Under the pieces are notes generated by a model that did not search any database, had not been told where the DNA came from, and saw only the letters and a list, made by a program, of their open reading frames with translations. Shown here in pieces: positions 53,040 through 59,357 of a stretch of DNA of 59,357 bases. Both the position numbers and the translations under genes were made by a program. Numbering within the stretch: the stretch's first letter is position 1; the number at the start of each line of letters is the position of its first letter. The stretch is taken from IMG/VR virus record IMGVR_UViG_3300028840_003776, positions 1-59,357 of that record, one strand, 5' to 3'. This DNA is from a virus.

Positions 53040-53832
53040 TGTATTTATCCCATATACTTTTTAATGTCTTATTTTGAGAATAACAATTATCCCATGGTTT
53101 ATGCATACCGTGAAAATGATATAATTTGCATTTCTTATAATCACTATGAATGCAAGGCGGATGAGCTTTAAAGTTATCAGTTATACAATTTGCCGGAGCG
53201 CACCAAGTATCATCTAGTTGAAAAATATCATTATAACAGACCACATTGAGCGCAATTTGATCAGCTGTTTTATACTTAATAATAAAATCAATTAATTTTT
53301 TTGTAATTTCTTTTTGACGCCATTTCTTTAAATCAATTACCGCCTGACCAGAGTTGTAATTTGTATTATTAATATCGCAGTCGTAATTTATAAATGCTTC
53401 AGTTTCATCTACGTGACCTTGATAAAATATTGTCTTTCTAATTGAATCACCAAACTGACTTCTCACTAACCCGATCATTTTATCGCCTAAATCAATGTCC
53501 CATAATTCTTTTATATCAGCATTTAAGAGGCAATCAGGTTCTAAATAAATACATCGATCAATTTCAGGTATTTTGTCAGCAATTAACCAGCGAAAAAACA
53601 TTGCCTTACTTTTTACTTTGTCCCTTTTAAAATCTTTGATTTCAGGAATATCTACATTTGTGATTACTTTAAAACCTCTTTGACCATATTCGGCTAAATA
53701 ATAAGAATTAAAATTCCTTCCAGTTAAAATATAAATTTGAATTTGCTCTTTAGTCCAAGCTTTTATTGAGTTGATGCAATTATAAATTTTATCGCCTAAT
53801 TTAGTATCAATACAAAAAACTATATTAATCAT
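53026..53832 (-). CDS. GT8-like glycosyltransferase, 268 aa
   Basis: INIVFCIDTKLGDKIYNCINSI, the metal-site strand RCIYLEPDCLLNADI, NYNSGQAVIDLKKW and the C-terminal YHFHGMHKPWD are the sequence of GT8 motifs (the last is the H..G..KPW signature). Nucleotide-sugar donor unknown. It overlaps the RHH-like gene by 8 bp. Confidence 0.85.
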   Translation of the reverse strand: MINIVFCIDTKLGDKIYNCINSIKAWTKEQIQIYILTGRNFNSYYLAEYGQRGFKVITNVDIPEIKDFKRDKVKSKAMFFRWLIADKIPEIDRCIYLEPDCLLNADIKELWDIDLGDKMIGLVRSQFGDSIRKTIFYQGHVDETEAFINYDCDINNTNYNSGQAVIDLKKWRQKEITKKLIDFIIKYKTADQIALNVVCYNDIFQLDDTWCAPANCITDNFKAHPPCIHSDYKKCKLYHFHGMHKPWDNCYSQNKTLKSIWDKYNDSN

Positions 53833-54010
53833 TGACCTGCATAATTTGTAAAGTTATTTTATTGTCGCTATATATCTCTAATAATTTCCTTATAAGCCAA
53901 CTAAGAGATGATAAATTGTCTTTTTTTAATTTCTTTTTAACTTTTTCAATTATCTTTTTATCAAGACAAACTGAATATCTATTATGTGTTAAATTTTCTT
54001 TCGTTTTCAT
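53825..54010 (-). CDS. Ribbon-helix-helix-like DNA-binding protein, leaderless
   Basis: A 61-aa basic protein with RYSVCLDKKIIEKVKKKL and SSLSWLIRKLLEIYSD, strand-helix-helix spacing like CopG/Arc regulators. The -10 box (TATAAT at 54016-54021) ends only 5 nt before the ATG, so the message must begin at or next to the start codon, as lambda cI does from PRM. It would be the first product of the large glycan/deazaguanine operon and may autoregulate it. Confidence 0.6.
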   Translation of the reverse strand: MKTKENLTHNRYSVCLDKKIIEKVKKKLKKDNLSSLSWLIRKLLEIYSDNKITLQIMQVND

Positions 54011-54015
54011 TTCTT

Positions 54016-54044
54016 ATTATATAATTATTAAATACTAATGTCAA
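54016..54044 (-). promoter_or_regulatory. Promoter of the glycan/deazaguanine operon
   Basis: On the minus strand: TTGACA, 17 nt, TATAAT. It overlaps the stop region of the HNH-like gene. Transcription start falls at the ATG of the RHH-like gene. Confidence 0.85.
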
Positions 54045-54424
54045 TTGCCATTGAAATATTTTTGTAAAAATAATCTATACTCCTGATTATATCCCTGCCT
54101 AATATAAGTGATCGGCCATATCGCCCTAAATGCTAATTCAGGGTATTTTCTCATTCTTGACTCCATTCTTTCCGCTCTATATGTACTAATGTTTCCATAT
54201 GACCTATGAGTTGTACAGTTGCAAGTATTGTGCATTAGGCAAGTATTAAAAACAGAATGAATAAATAACGGATAGCATCTTATTGCCCATTTTTCTTTAT
54301 GCAACCTGTGCTGAATATCGATTTTATTTCCGGAGATATCTAATTCCCTTCCGCAAGCAGGACAAATATTATTTTGCTTATTGTAATGAAATAAATAAAT
54401 TTCTCTATAATTTAACATTTTCAT
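54041..54424 (-). CDS. HNH-like nuclease, 127 aa
   Basis: ICPACGRELDISGNKIDIQHRLHK and NTCLMHNTCNCTTHRSYGN give a CxxC ... D-x-x-H ... H-N-x-x-C layout of HNH family nucleases. Here the N residue precedes a Cys-rich segment. A homing-type or recombination nuclease is possible. No intron is visible next to it. It overlaps the upstream gene by 20 bp. Confidence 0.65.
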   Translation of the reverse strand: MKMLNYREIYLFHYNKQNNICPACGRELDISGNKIDIQHRLHKEKWAIRCYPLFIHSVFNTCLMHNTCNCTTHRSYGNISTYRAERMESRMRKYPELAFRAIWPITYIRQGYNQEYRLFLQKYFNGN

Positions 54425-54695
54425 ATTTTCTATAATTACCCGGCAATGACCAATCTTTTTTATTATTCCTATTTATTAATTTTTTTTCTTTCTCAACTTT
54501 GTCTTTATAAATTTTAATTTTTTCTTTGCATAAAATTAAATACTCAATCAACTCGGGATTATCTAAATTTTTTTTTTTGCAGCTTTCAGGAATCCCGGGA
54601 ATTATTTTTTGTCGAAGATAACTAAAAAATGCTGTAGTACTAACATCCATAAATTCATATTTAAAATATAATGCTACATCAGTTTTGTATAACAC
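54405..54695 (-). CDS. Hypothetical helical protein, 96 aa
   Basis: MLYKTDVALYFKYEFMD and then a Lys-rich coiled coil (KEKIKIYKDKVEKEKKLINRN). It resembles a small DNA-binding or terminase-like helper but no family is assigned. Overlaps the HNH-like gene by 20 bp. Confidence 0.55.
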   Translation of the reverse strand: MLYKTDVALYFKYEFMDVSTTAFFSYLRQKIIPGIPESCKKKNLDNPELIEYLILCKEKIKIYKDKVEKEKKLINRNNKKDWSLPGNYRKYENVKL

Positions 54696-54697
54696 AC

Positions 54698-55258
54698 TTA
54701 CTCCTGAATATAATATTTAAATGCCTTTTTTAAATAATTAGTTCTCCACTCGTGCTTATGTTTGAACTTCCCTGTATAGCCGCCGAATCGTGAAACAGCC
54801 TGAGTATAACAGCCATTGGCTTCATCTCTATAATCTTTTAAAACCTTTCCACCAACTTCGGTATTAACTCCGATATATTTTAATACATTTATTATGTTAG
54901 TCCCTTTATGTTTTTTTAATAATTTTTTATACCTTCCATTGCGTGCTTTGTAAACCTTGTCTTTATGGAAATCAACATTTACTTGATATAATCCAAAACA
55001 AGTATTATTAAAATTTATTGCCTTCCAATCAAACTCACTTTCTGCTTCGCAAATGCCGACAAAAAGTTTTATAGGATGATTATATTTATAAGCATTTATT
55101 CTTATACATTTTGCAATTCTTTTTTTATGTGGAACATCATACTTATTAATTATTGATTCAATAAAAATTAAGTCGTGATCAATTTTACTTTTTAAATTTA
55201 ATTCGTCTCGATAAGCAAAAGCAGTAAATACAATTAATAATATTATTAATTTTTTCAT
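54698..55258 (-). CDS. Secreted lysozyme-like (SLT) protein, 186 aa
   Basis: Signal peptide MKKLIILLIVFTAFAYR, then the lytic transglycosylase core GICEAESEFDWKAIN ... CFGLYQVNV and AVSRFGGYTG. E70-region EAES is a plausible catalytic Glu. It is separate from the lysis cassette, so it could help DNA entry or remodel the wall early in infection. Confidence 0.75.
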   Translation of the reverse strand: MKKLIILLIVFTAFAYRDELNLKSKIDHDLIFIESIINKYDVPHKKRIAKCIRINAYKYNHPIKLFVGICEAESEFDWKAINFNNTCFGLYQVNVDFHKDKVYKARNGRYKKLLKKHKGTNIINVLKYIGVNTEVGGKVLKDYRDEANGCYTQAVSRFGGYTGKFKHKHEWRTNYLKKAFKYYIQE

Positions 55259-55293
55259 TCGTTTCTCCTGCCCTGAAGTATACTCGATTAAGT

Positions 55294-55494
55294 TTATTTT
55301 TTCAAGATCATCAATTGTTCTTTAGTTTTAATGCACCAAGGATGATAAAAAAATTTTTCGCCGTCTTTTGTTTGATTGGAAACCATTTCTCTGACCTGAT
55401 TCCCCTCATGATTTATATACATTCCAATCTCACTTTCGCAAAAATCGCAGACAGTAATTTCTTGACCACATCGTTTGCAAATTTTTTTAACCAT
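55294..55494 (-). CDS. Zinc-ribbon small protein, 66 aa
   Basis: ICKRCGQEITVCDFCESEIG carries two Cys pairs, with a further C-terminal W-C-I. Probably a zinc-stabilised nucleic-acid-binding or partner protein in the replication block. Overlaps the resolvase gene by 8 bp. Confidence 0.6.
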   Translation of the reverse strand: MVKKICKRCGQEITVCDFCESEIGMYINHEGNQVREMVSNQTKDGEKFFYHPWCIKTKEQLMILKK

Positions 55495-55978
55495 TTGATT
55501 CTCTCCTTAAAATCCTATAAAAATCAATTGGTATATTAAAAATATCCTTATGACAATTATAGGCTAATTTATTATTTATAAAAAATTCTTTCTTTAAACT
55601 TTTCTCTCCGGCATCTAACATTGAAATTATTTTATCAATTAAAATAAAATGGACTTGTTTAATTTTGTTAGGCAACCAAGTATAAATTGCAATTAAACCA
55701 AAGGAACCAATTCGGCTATTTACATCAACTAAATTTTCAATCTGATGTTCTGCTATACTGCTCAGACTAAATGATCTATAATCATTTTTTAATTTCATAT
55801 ACTTACCTTCAATAGCAATACAGAACCCTGCATCTTCTACAGCAAAAATATCGTAAGGCTTTTCCGTCATAAAGCGATTGTCTCCACCCGGTATTCCAGA
55901 GTCGGGGATTTTATTACAATGCCAATCAATATTTCGAAAACTTCGTACAAGTATCGAATTAAAATTAGTCTCTCTCAT
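55487..55978 (-). CDS. RecU-like Holliday-junction resolvase
   Basis: The nuclease core reads KPYDIFAVEDAGFCIAIEGKYMKLK (D, E, K of PD-(D/E)XK at about residues 42, 57 and 59), then SFSLSSIAEHQIENL with the conserved Q. 163 aa fits small phage RecU-like resolvases. It would resolve replication/recombination junctions before packaging. Confidence 0.75.
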   Translation of the reverse strand: MRETNFNSILVRSFRNIDWHCNKIPDSGIPGGDNRFMTEKPYDIFAVEDAGFCIAIEGKYMKLKNDYRSFSLSSIAEHQIENLVDVNSRIGSFGLIAIYTWLPNKIKQVHFILIDKIISMLDAGEKSLKKEFFINNKLAYNCHKDIFNIPIDFYRILRRESNG

Positions 55979-56241
55979 TATTTATCCTCATTTGGTGATT
56001 CTGGTAGTGGCATCCAGTGGGTTACCTCATAATCATCATCCCATTCTGGGGCAAAACATGTTATATCACCATAACAATTTGCCCATACCCATCCTGACGT
56101 CTCATTTCCATTTTCATCAATAGCGCCATCTATATATTGATATTCAAAAACCATAATTTCATTATTTGTACACTGTGGAGTAATTCCAAAAACTATTTGA
56201 TTTTCTTCAGGCAATCTATCTTTTACACTTATCCATTCCAT
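55978..56241 (-). CDS. DUF551-domain protein, 87 aa
   Basis: WISVKDRLPEENQIV at the start and THWMPLPESP at the end are the family's two anchor motifs. Its function is unknown. Its ATG overlaps the stop of the 58-aa gene (TAATG). Confidence 0.8.
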   Translation of the reverse strand: MEWISVKDRLPEENQIVFGITPQCTNNEIMVFEYQYIDGAIDENGNETSGWVWANCYGDITCFAPEWDDDYEVTHWMPLPESPNEDK

Positions 56242-56417
56242 TATTTACTCTCCTTAGATATCTCAATATCAACTAACTTTTGAAATTCAGGCATTATATT
56301 TAATTCTATTCCAGTAAAGTAATCATCAACAACGCATTTAATAATTTTGTTTTCATCATTCAGCAAACATTCAATATATTGTCCTTTGAAATGAATACCT
56401 ATAATTCTATGCATCAT
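56241..56417 (-). CDS. Hypothetical protein, 58 aa
   Basis: This frame (MMHRIIGIHFKGQYIECLLNDEN...) fills the gap between 56242 and 56413. Its ATGA overlaps the preceding stop and its TAA overlaps the next ATG, a clear sign of coupled translation. A small beta-type protein. Function unknown. Confidence 0.6.
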   Translation of the reverse strand: MMHRIIGIHFKGQYIECLLNDENKIIKCVVDDYFTGIELNIMPEFQKLVDIEISKESK

Positions 56418-56656
56418 TTATCCTCCTTTAATGCTTCTCTGGCTTTTTTACCAATATCGTTATCAATAACACTATACCCATAACCAGTATCATTTATATA
56501 ATAATCCTTTTTACTATAAAACTCTAAGGCTTCTTTCATTTTTCTATTTTCTTTTTCAAGTTCTGCTATGCGTTCTCTCATTGCCTCTATATTGCTTTTA
56601 GTTTCTCCCAAAACAACGCCTAGCTCTATTAGTTTTTTATTTATTAAATTCATCAT
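56414..56656 (-). CDS. Coiled-coil protein, 80 aa
   Basis: Residues 15-48 are a long heptad-type helix (ETKSNIEAMRERIAELEKEN) followed by a short aromatic segment. GGAGG lies 4-7 nt before two adjacent ATGs, so the start may be at 56656 or 56653. Function unknown. Confidence 0.6.
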   Translation of the reverse strand: MMNLINKKLIELGVVLGETKSNIEAMRERIAELEKENRKMKEALEFYSKKDYYINDTGYGYSVIDNDIGKKAREALKEDK

Positions 56657-56932
56657 TTATCCTCCTTTGACCTCAAACATAATATTCCAGGTAAACAGAT
56701 TGCATACATTTGACAATCTAATATCTGTAGCTTCACTATTACTGCTGCCTAATTCTTTACACTTATAATACCTTTTATCATGATAATCAAATACAATTAA
56801 ATTAATACAGTTCTTACATCTGCTACTGTCAATAGCCTTCCTGTAATTATTTTTAGCCTTAAATAACTGGCAATAACCTTTCTTAGGTGGTTCTTTTTTA
56901 ACTTCATTACCCCAGAAATCAATTTCCATCAT
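56657..56932 (-). CDS. Cys-containing hypothetical protein, 91 aa
   Basis: KKGYCQLFKAK, SSRCKNCINL and KCKELGS ... SNVCNLFTWN give five or six Cys that could bind zinc. No family recognised. In the replication operon. Confidence 0.6.
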   Translation of the reverse strand: MMEIDFWGNEVKKEPPKKGYCQLFKAKNNYRKAIDSSRCKNCINLIVFDYHDKRYYKCKELGSSNSEATDIRLSNVCNLFTWNIMFEVKGG

Positions 56933-57025
56933 TTAATCCTTATTATTAGATTTTGATTGTCTAATCATTATAACCATCATTAAAACACCTATTATAATTA
57001 TTATAATTAAATTTGGTAAATTCAT
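56933..57025 (-). CDS. Single-pass membrane peptide, 30 aa
   Basis: MNLPNLIIIIIIGVLMMV is a near-pure membrane helix with a short charged tail. The frame sits exactly between its neighbours. A GATAGATTATT-type weak ribosome site precedes it. Function unknown. This short call is tentative. Confidence 0.45.
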   Translation of the reverse strand: MNLPNLIIIIIIGVLMMVIMIRQSKSNNKD

Positions 57026-57031
57026 AATAAT

Positions 57032-57250
57032 CTATCTCCCTCGCTTTCTTTTCTTTTTTAACTTCTCTTCATTGTACTGTTTTAATCGATCGTGATCAAT
57101 ATTTGCATCCCTCTGCTTACTAAGTTCCTCTTCTTTTTCTTCTATCTCGCATAGACCGCAATATTCTTTACCACAAATTATTAGCTTTCTAATTTTATGC
57201 TTCGAGCAAATTTCTTTTGATTGCTGAAAAATCCCTTTTTTTAATCCCAT
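57032..57250 (-). CDS. Small Cys-pair protein, 72 aa
   Basis: KEICSKHKIRKLIICGKEYCGLCEIEE has two Cys pairs, a zinc-ribbon-like cluster, and a very basic C-terminus. It lies directly after the loader-like gene (1-bp overlap) and may be a part of the replication complex. Function unknown. Confidence 0.6.
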   Translation of the reverse strand: MGLKKGIFQQSKEICSKHKIRKLIICGKEYCGLCEIEEKEEELSKQRDANIDHDRLKQYNEEKLKKKRKRGR

Positions 57251-57723
57251 TATTTAAATCCTAATTGGTTCATTATATTTGTTGAGTTATCATTTACAAG
57301 CTGTCTATAATCGTTTCTTTTGTGTATATCAAATGTTTCAATAAAAATTTTTCGCATCTCATTTAAGGTATATTCTGATTCTGTAAACCGAAGCTTATTT
57401 AAACCACCTGCAGACTTCAATGCTAATTTTGTATTTTGATTTAAATTATCATAACCCTGCCCGCCATCTTTTGCAACTCTAACTACTTTATCCCACTCAA
57501 TAACTGCAGCTTCTTTATTTGATGATTCCAGTTCGTCGAGTATCATTTTAATTTCAAAAAAACCATCTTTTTTTAAAACGGCATTAAATGCTTTAGCCAA
57601 TTGTTTTATCTCATAATTTTTTAATACCTCGCACCAAGTTGATACTACGAATTTATCAGGTGTCTTATTTTTAAGTGCAAAAAGTTTTTTCACCATTTCT
57701 TTAACTTGAATTATTTTTTCCAT
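57250..57723 (-). CDS. Replication loader-like protein, 157 aa
   Basis: Mostly helical, with FVVSTWCEVLKNYEIKQLAKAFNAVLKKDG and a FFEIKMILDELES segment. I associate this kind of pattern with phage replicative helicase-loader N-terminal domains such as lambda P-like or DUF-type proteins. It directly follows the initiator gene by 1 bp. No ATPase motif is present. Function is by context. Confidence 0.5.
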   Translation of the reverse strand: MEKIIQVKEMVKKLFALKNKTPDKFVVSTWCEVLKNYEIKQLAKAFNAVLKKDGFFEIKMILDELESSNKEAAVIEWDKVVRVAKDGGQGYDNLNQNTKLALKSAGGLNKLRFTESEYTLNEMRKIFIETFDIHKRNDYRQLVNDNSTNIMNQLGFK

Positions 57724-57724
57724 A

Positions 57725-58393
57725 CTAAAAATCCCATTTACTTTTCGGTTCTGCTTTTAAAGGAAATAAACCTTGCCAGCCATTTTCGATACTTTGTTTA
57801 ATCATTTTAATAGCTGCATCTGAACCAACTTTTTCTAATTTTGATAATTGAGCTATTGCAGTTGTTGGAGTTATTTTCTTTTTAATCTCTTTTCTGAATT
57901 GAGCCCAAATTTCCCAAGTTTCTTTAAATTCTGGTGTATCTAATACAGTAGGGAATAAAATCTCTTTATTACATGTATTATTCTTTGTATTATTACATGT
58001 ATTATTCTCTTTCGAATTTTCTTGATACCCTATGCGAATTTTCTTGATACCCTGTTCGAATTTATTTGATACCCTATCAAGTTTATTTGATACCTCTTTA
58101 GAATAAAAAACAGTCATTTTAATGATTCTTTTTGAAATTTCTTTACCTTTTCTCTCATATGTTATTTTGATAAAACCTTTTTTTTCAATACTTTTTATAA
58201 TCTGACTGCATCTCTGTTTGGTGATTGCAAAAAAATCAGCGAAATATTGGTTGCTTGCCCAACATCCTTCTTTATTATTTAGACTATCAATTTCCACTAA
58301 AAATATTTTTTCAAGTATTGTTAATTCTTTAGTTAACCATAATTTAGCAGGTATCCATATACCTTTAAATTGTCTTTTTTGATTTTCTTTCAA
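57725..58393 (-). CDS. Replication initiator (lambda O-like), 222 aa
   Basis: The start is TTG at 58393 with GGGAGG 8 nt upstream. The N-terminal winged helix region reads GIWIPAKLWLTKELTILEKIFLVEID and then AITKQRCSQIIKSIEKKGFIKITYE, like phage O-type and DnaD-type initiators. The middle is low-complexity (NNTCNNTKNNTCN) and is encoded by the iteron and AT-rich repeats at 57969-58096. The C-terminal domain is EWEIWAQFRKEIKKKITPTTAIAQ. The origin inside the initiator gene matches the lambdoid plan. Confidence 0.7.
   Translation of the reverse strand: MKENQKRQFKGIWIPAKLWLTKELTILEKIFLVEIDSLNNKEGCWASNQYFADFFAITKQRCSQIIKSIEKKGFIKITYERKGKEISKRIIKMTVFYSKEVSNKLDRVSNKFEQGIKKIRIGYQENSKENNTCNNTKNNTCNKEILFPTVLDTPEFKETWEIWAQFRKEIKKKITPTTAIAQLSKLEKVGSDAAIKMIKQSIENGWQGLFPLKAEPKSKWDF
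57969..58008 (-). repeat. AT-rich direct repeats beside the iterons
   Basis: The unit ttacatgtattattc occurs twice, separated by ttgtatta-type sequence. The run is AT-rich and lies just left of the iterons, the usual place of a DNA-unwinding element. It encodes NNTCN-type peptide repeats. Confidence 0.7.
58011..58096. other. Iteron-like array, candidate replication origin
   Basis: Four direct repeats of about 21-22 bp with consensus cgaatttt(c/a)ttgatacccta start at 58013, 58035, 58057 and 58078 (the last is less conserved). They lie within the initiator gene, next to AT-rich repeats at 57969-58008. Lambdoid phages keep their initiator-binding iterons inside the initiator gene, so this is a strong origin candidate. 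Confidence 0.7.
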
Positions 58394-58436
58394 TGATTTC
58401 CTCCCATTATTTTTTTGCCCTTCACTATATTGATGA

Positions 58437-58466
58437 TTGAGGGCGATCCGGCCGGAACGCCCTCAA
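58437..58466 (-). promoter_or_regulatory. 30-bp inverted repeat in the replication mRNA leader
   Basis: TTGAGGGCG (58437-58445) pairs with CGCCCTCAA (58458-58466) around a second palindrome TCCGG/CCGGA. It lies between the promoter at 58483-58511 and the initiator start codon and has no U-run. It may be an operator or an RNA control hairpin. Confidence 0.6.
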
Positions 58467-58482
58467 TACAGGAAGGAAACTA

Positions 58483-58511
58483 ATTATATAATGATTATTA
58501 TTTTTTCGCAA
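58483..58511 (-). promoter_or_regulatory. Promoter of the replication unit
   Basis: On the minus strand: TTGCGA, 17 nt, TATAAT. Expected start near 58476, with the inverted repeat 58437-58466 in the leader. Confidence 0.75.
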
Positions 58512-58521
58512 ATTTCACTTA

Positions 58522-58869
58522 TTACTCTATATCCAACGTGTCTGAAGCAGTCGCAATTACATATGCTCCGGAACTTGTAGACGATTTTTTAAGATCATCA
58601 TTAACATAAATTGAAACAGTTACGCTGCCACTTGTCCCTTGATTCTGTGCTGATATATATAAAAACCAGTCCTTAAAATCATTATATGTATAAGTAACTG
58701 GTAATGGCACATTACTAAATTGCTCTGTGCCTCCGGTCGAATTATTGAGAGTTACGTCAACTGTGCTGGCTGTTCCTGTTATTTTATATTCAACATTATA
58801 AATTTCCGGCTCAAAAAAGTTTGAACAGGAAAAGAAAAATAATGGTATTAATATAAATAATGTTTTCAT
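58522..58869 (-). CDS. MmpS-like exported lipoprotein, 115 aa
   Basis: Signal peptide with lipobox FFSC (MKTLFILIPLFFFSCSNFF), then a beta domain with YNVEYKITGTASTVDVTLNN, GGTEQFSNVPLPV, DWFLYISAQNQGTSGSVTVS and SSGAYVIATAS. That arrangement recalls small MmpS-like beta domains found in bacterial lipoproteins. In a phage, a surface lipoprotein expressed beside the early genes is often a superinfection-exclusion factor. The role is unproven. Confidence 0.65.
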   Translation of the reverse strand: MKTLFILIPLFFFSCSNFFEPEIYNVEYKITGTASTVDVTLNNSTGGTEQFSNVPLPVTYTYNDFKDWFLYISAQNQGTSGSVTVSIYVNDDLKKSSTSSGAYVIATASDTLDIE

Positions 58870-59024
58870 TTCAACCTCCTTTTCTTCTTAGTAGGAACTA
58901 TGATTTTATACCCATCTAATGTTATAGGTTCTATTTTAGGTTTGGGAAATATAAAAGTAATATTTTTCCCTACTTCTATTTTCATTGGTTTACTAAAATC
59001 CCATTCAATAATATAATCTCCCAT
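58866..59024 (-). CDS. Small beta-rich protein, 52 aa
   Basis: This frame (MGDYIIEWDFSKPMKIEVGKN...) begins after AGGAGG 7-8 nt upstream and ends in an ATGA overlap with the lipoprotein start. It is basic at the C-terminus (KKKRRLK). No family recognised. Confidence 0.6.
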   Translation of the reverse strand: MGDYIIEWDFSKPMKIEVGKNITFIFPKPKIEPITLDGYKIIVPTKKKRRLK

Positions 59025-59025
59025 T

Positions 59026-59357
59026 TTAATCCTCCTTATATACTTGTATTAATCTATCTTTAGGGGCTTTTTTCATCATATGATCATAACCATATTTAGC
59101 AAACTGCCAAGCTAAAGTCTTTATAGCTCCTGCCATTGCACCACTCAAGCCTTTTCCCTTTGACTGTTTCAATAAAATTTTATCATACCCTTTATTCCAC
59201 CATTCATTAATTTCTTTATCATCTTTTTGTAAAATTGGATTGTCAAGTATTTTTTCACAAAGTGGAAATATTTCCTGCTGTATTGCATTCTCATATTGCT
59301 GACTAAGTCCGCCCATTTCAACTGACCAGATTGGTTTTCCATCATCCCAATCTTTTA
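59026..59357 (-). CDS. C-terminal part of junction-spanning hypothetical protein
   Basis: This is the 3' portion of the gene whose start lies at 172 in the left copy. The protein ends ...KYGYDHMMKKAPKDRLIQVYKED. It contains a KGKGLSGAMAGAIKTLAWQFAKYG segment, hydrophobic and glycine-rich in part. Function unknown. Confidence 0.8.
   Translation of the reverse strand, partial: KDWDDGKPIWSVEMGGLSQQYENAIQQEIFPLCEKILDNPILQKDDKEINEWWNKGYDKILLKQSKGKGLSGAMAGAIKTLAWQFAKYGYDHMMKKAPKDRLIQVYKED
59214..59357. repeat. 144-bp terminal direct repeat, right copy
   Basis: This is an exact copy of bases 1-144. It covers the middle of the junction-spanning gene, whose reading frame continues without interruption when the two ends are joined. 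Confidence 0.95.

Noticed and set aside
53825-54010. An upstream ATG or leader for the RHH-like gene
   Set aside because: No alternative start lies between the promoter and 54010. The leaderless reading is the simplest, but an upstream promoter from the replication unit could also cover it.
54041-54424. Homing endonuclease with an intron
   Set aside because: The HNH-like gene is in the main operon with no split neighbour gene or intron-like fold around it.
57969-58096. Attachment or integration site
   Set aside because: No integrase or excisionase gene is visible in the window, so the repeats are better explained as origin elements.

Overview
The window is a complete or nearly complete tailed-phage genome of about 59.2 kb. 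The first 144 bases are repeated exactly at the end (1-144 = 59214-59357), so the molecule is either circular as assembled or carries a short direct terminal repeat. One gene spans the junction. The DNA is strongly AT-rich, densely packed, and every protein gene I can support lies on the minus strand. Strong Shine-Dalgarno sequences (AAGGAG, GGAGG), the standard code, several lipobox proteins and a u-spanin-like lysis protein point to a diderm bacterial host with ordinary sigma70-type promoters. I cannot name the host. The long-tail module (tape measure, -1 frameshifted chaperone, tail tube, hub) indicates a siphovirus.

Layout in the direction of transcription (right to left). 59.0-54.0 kb holds a replication module: an initiator with iteron-like repeats inside its own gene, a loader-like protein, a RecU-like resolvase, an HNH-like protein and a lysozyme-like secreted protein. 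54.0-42 kb is a large accessory block led by a small ribbon-helix-helix-like protein on an apparently leaderless transcript. It encodes GT8-, GT2/GT27-, GT10- and GT32-type glycosyltransferases, three SAM methyltransferases, a radical SAM enzyme and many small proteins. 42-36.2 kb is a tightly overlapping 7-deazaguanine DNA-modification operon: QueD, QueE, a phosphoribosyltransferase-FolE fusion, a second QueD-like protein, two glycosyltransferases and DpdA. A sulfotransferase-like gene precedes it, and a ParB-like gene lies on each side. QueC is absent. 36.2-8.5 kb is the packaging, capsid, tail and lysis block: TerS, TerL, portal, MuF, a fused protease-scaffold-capsid polyprotein, tail proteins, fibres with LamG-like and beta-helix folds, an M15 peptidase, holin candidates and spanins. 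8.2-2.4 kb is an early/recombination block: SSB, RadC, an annealing-type recombinase, a RecB-like nuclease and a DNA adenine methyltransferase. 2.3 kb to the junction holds small proteins.

The largest gene-free stretch (32956-33769, 814 bp) is unusually rich in long inverted repeats. It includes a 150-nt tRNA-like domain with a perfect 7-bp acceptor stem, a Leu-type D arm and a T arm. I read it as a large structured RNA of the kind phages carry near tRNAs.

Seven leftward promoters share one design, an exact TATAAT placed 17 nt after a TTGACA-like box, and divide the genome into transcription units. The most interesting systems are the QueC-less deazaguanine operon with its PRTase-FolE fusion and embedded glycosyltransferases, the structured RNA, and the iterons inside the initiator gene. 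All functions are inferred from sequence motifs read by eye. No database search was possible.
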